A program made the translations under genes and the position numbers. Positions 4,966 through 6,069 of a DNA stretch of 6,069 nucleotides are shown here, one piece after another. Where the stretch lies: contig URSW01000109.1 in the NCBI GenBank assembly GCA_900550625.1, forward strand, positions 1 to 6,069, written 5' to 3'. Positions within the stretch are counted from its first letter, which is position 1, and the number at the start of each line of letters is the position of its first letter. The DNA comes from an uncultured Eubacteriales bacterium (GTDB taxonomy: Bacteria; Bacillota; Clostridia; Oscillospirales; CAG-272). The notes below the pieces were generated by a model. That model had not been told where the DNA came from, did no database searches, and saw only the letters and a program-made list of their open reading frames with translations.

Positions 4966-5981
4966 AAATCCGAACCGCCTCCGTTGTCGCCGTGATAGTC
5001 GCCGCCGTGCTGATACTCTCCGGCATTATTGTCTGCGCTGTCGGCAGTGCAGCGGCAAAGTCCTCCGGAGTCATGATCTATCCCGAGGATGAAAACGGAA
5101 ACTCTGTCTACAAGTACGACTTCACCGAGAAAAATATAACCAAGATATCCGTCTCCGTAAAGGATTCCGATATAACCGTGACCCACGGCGGAACCTCATC
5201 GTATATCGAGATACGAAATTTCAATGCCAATTACTACAAGCTTTCCACGGAGAACAACATTCTCTCATTCAGCGAGATCGACAATGTCGCGTCGATGTTC
5301 AAGTTCTGGGAGGGCGGATTCTCCTTCAAGGGCATGAGATACCTCTTCCGATTCGGTGACGGCGGTCGCGGAATGAAAACGGTGACCGTAAACATCGCGG
5401 ACACGTCCATGCTGAAAACGGTTTCCGTCTCGGAGGAAAGCGGAAGCTTTTCTCTCACGGGAGCCGATGTTTCGGCGGATTATATCCTCTCTCTCGGCAA
5501 AGCGTCCGCCGACATATCCGGGCTTTCCACGACATCGGTTCTTTCGGTATCCTCGTCGGCCGGCGCATCGATGAAGATATCCGACTGCCGTGCAAAGGAG
5601 TTTTCGCTCTCAGGAGGCGGCGGAAACTTCTCTCTCTCCGGCATCAGCGCCGACCGAGCGGACTTCAGCCTGAAAAGCGGTGAAATCGTCGGCGAAAACG
5701 TCACCTTCACCGAGCTTTCCTCGTCATCCGAGAGCGCCTCTCTCGATCTGCGCTCGCTCGACGTATCGAAGGCATCGGTCAACTCCGTATCGGGACAGGT
5801 CGCGCTGCGTCTGTCGTCCGACCTCACGGACTTTGCCGTGGAGCTTGCCGCAAAGAATGCATCCGTTTTTCTGAACGACGTTCACTACAGCAGCTCCTAT
5901 TCGATTCCCAACGAATCGGCAGAAAAGAGCATAACTGTAAACACAGACACCGCTTCAATACTTCTGAACGCAGCAAAATAA
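4962..5981 (+). CDS. DUF4097-like membrane-anchored beta-solenoid protein
   Basis: The protein has 339 residues. A hydrophobic segment at about 7-29 serves as membrane anchor or uncleaved signal; an AAA stretch at 30-32 could allow cleavage. The rest is predicted to lie outside the cell. Residues 50-75 (YKYDFTEKNITKISVSVKDSDITVTHGG) match the usual DUF4097 opening. From about 145 to the end there are irregular beta-strand units of roughly 20 residues, rich in Ser, Gly, Asp and Ala (SGSFSLTGADVSA, GGNFSLSGISADRA, SGEIVGENV), typical of the family's right-handed beta-solenoid. There is no lipobox and no LPxTG motif. The start overlaps the upstream stop as ATGA, with AAGAGGTG nine bases before it. 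DUF4097 proteins are called putative adhesins, but the role is unproven. The loop with WEGGFSFKGMRYLFRFGDGGRG (about residues 112-133) is an aromatic and Gly-rich segment whose purpose I cannot assign. Confidence 0.8.
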   Translation: MKIRTASVVAVIVAAVLILSGIIVCAVGSAAAKSSGVMIYPEDENGNSVYKYDFTEKNITKISVSVKDSDITVTHGGTSSYIEIRNFNANYYKLSTENNILSFSEIDNVASMFKFWEGGFSFKGMRYLFRFGDGGRGMKTVTVNIADTSMLKTVSVSEESGSFSLTGADVSADYILSLGKASADISGLSTTSVLSVSSSAGASMKISDCRAKEFSLSGGGGNFSLSGISADRADFSLKSGEIVGENVTFTELSSSSESASLDLRSLDVSKASVNSVSGQVALRLSSDLTDFAVELAAKNASVFLNDVHYSSSYSIPNESAEKSITVNTDTASILLNAAK

Positions 5982-5982
5982 A

Positions 5983-6030
5983 AAATACCGATGCGGGGCG
6001 GTGCTGCGCCTGCATCGGTATTTCCCGTTT
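5983..6030. terminator. Bidirectional terminator between the DUF4097 gene and a convergent gene
   Basis: A perfect 12-bp stem is formed by aaataccgatgc (5983-5994) and gcatcggtattt (6012-6023). The 17-base loop has its own GGCG/CGCC pairing at 5997-6000 and 6007-6010. On the plus strand it is followed by CCCGTTTTT and starts two bases after the stop. On the minus strand it ends in a run of T's (TATTTTTTATTTTG), an even better tail, which implies a gene arriving from the right. Confidence 0.88.
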
Positions 6031-6069
6031 TTACGCACCGAATATTCTTTCGAAATATCCGAGGTCGAT
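6031..6069 (-). CDS. C-terminal end of a convergent gene, product not recognised
   Basis: Read on the minus strand, the last 39 bases give twelve codons, IDLGYFERIFGA, and a TAA stop at 6033-6031. The stop lies seven bases before the terminator stem, and the other two minus frames run through the terminator, so this frame is the plausible one. The codons resemble those of the neighbours. Too little is present to name a family. Confidence 0.45.
   Translation of the reverse strand: MDLGYFERIFGA

Noticed and set aside
5034..5036. Lipoprotein cysteine (Cys25) in the DUF4097-like protein
   Set aside because: The residues before it are GIIV, which do not fit a lipobox, and the Cys is inside the hydrophobic segment.
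1..6069. CRISPR array, tRNA, rRNA, transposase or attachment site
   Set aside because: No regularly spaced repeats, no cloverleaf or rRNA sequence, and no recombinase or transposase motifs were seen.

Overview
The window looks like chromosomal DNA from an endospore-forming member of the Clostridia (Bacillota). The best evidence is an adjacent spoIIGA-sigE pair, which in known biology occurs only in endospore formers and their recent descendants. A DUF1700/DUF4097-type envelope pair, common in Bacillota, agrees with this. The DNA is fairly GC-rich, and all the solid genes share a similar codon style, so I see no clear transferred island. I cannot name a genus.

Layout, left to right. (1) Positions 1-1061 (+) hold the 3' part of an ABC exporter subunit: a complete nucleotide-binding domain with an atypical LSIGQ signature, ending in an unusual Pro/His/Glu-rich repeat tail. 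(2) Positions 1062-1522 are gene-free: a low-complexity purine-rich stretch, then a strong terminator with an unusually long structured loop. (3) On the minus strand, spoIIGA (3148-2285) is followed by sigE (2251-1523). These are the membrane aspartic protease and its substrate, the mother-cell sigma factor pro-sigma-E. A small hairpin sits in the gap between them. (4) A 164-base leader upstream of spoIIGA carries a TATAAT -10 box and two copies of an 8-bp repeat placed roughly where activator sites would be expected. (5) trmB (4044-3313, minus) is a tRNA m7G46 methyltransferase with an extra segment of about 30 residues. (6) A divergent promoter region contains a perfect extended -10 for the plus strand. 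(7) A two-gene plus-strand operon follows: a HAAS/DUF1700-like multipass membrane protein (4225-4965), overlapping by ATGA with a membrane-anchored, Ser-rich DUF4097-like beta-solenoid protein (4962-5981). (8) A strong bidirectional terminator precedes the last 12 codons of a convergent minus-strand gene that runs off the window.

How the genes work together: SpoIIGA cleaves the pro-sequence from sigma-E, here predicted between Phe32 and Tyr33, after the forespore signal. The usual neighbours in Bacillus and many Clostridia (ftsZ upstream, sigG downstream) are not seen here. The DUF1700/DUF4097 pair probably works at the cell envelope, but its usual PadR-type regulator is absent from the window. 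I did not find a clearly new multi-gene system. The most interesting items are the nested stem-loop in the sigE terminator, the repeated sites upstream of spoIIGA, a possible sigma-E-type promoter for the envelope operon, the ABC tail, and the TrmB insertion.
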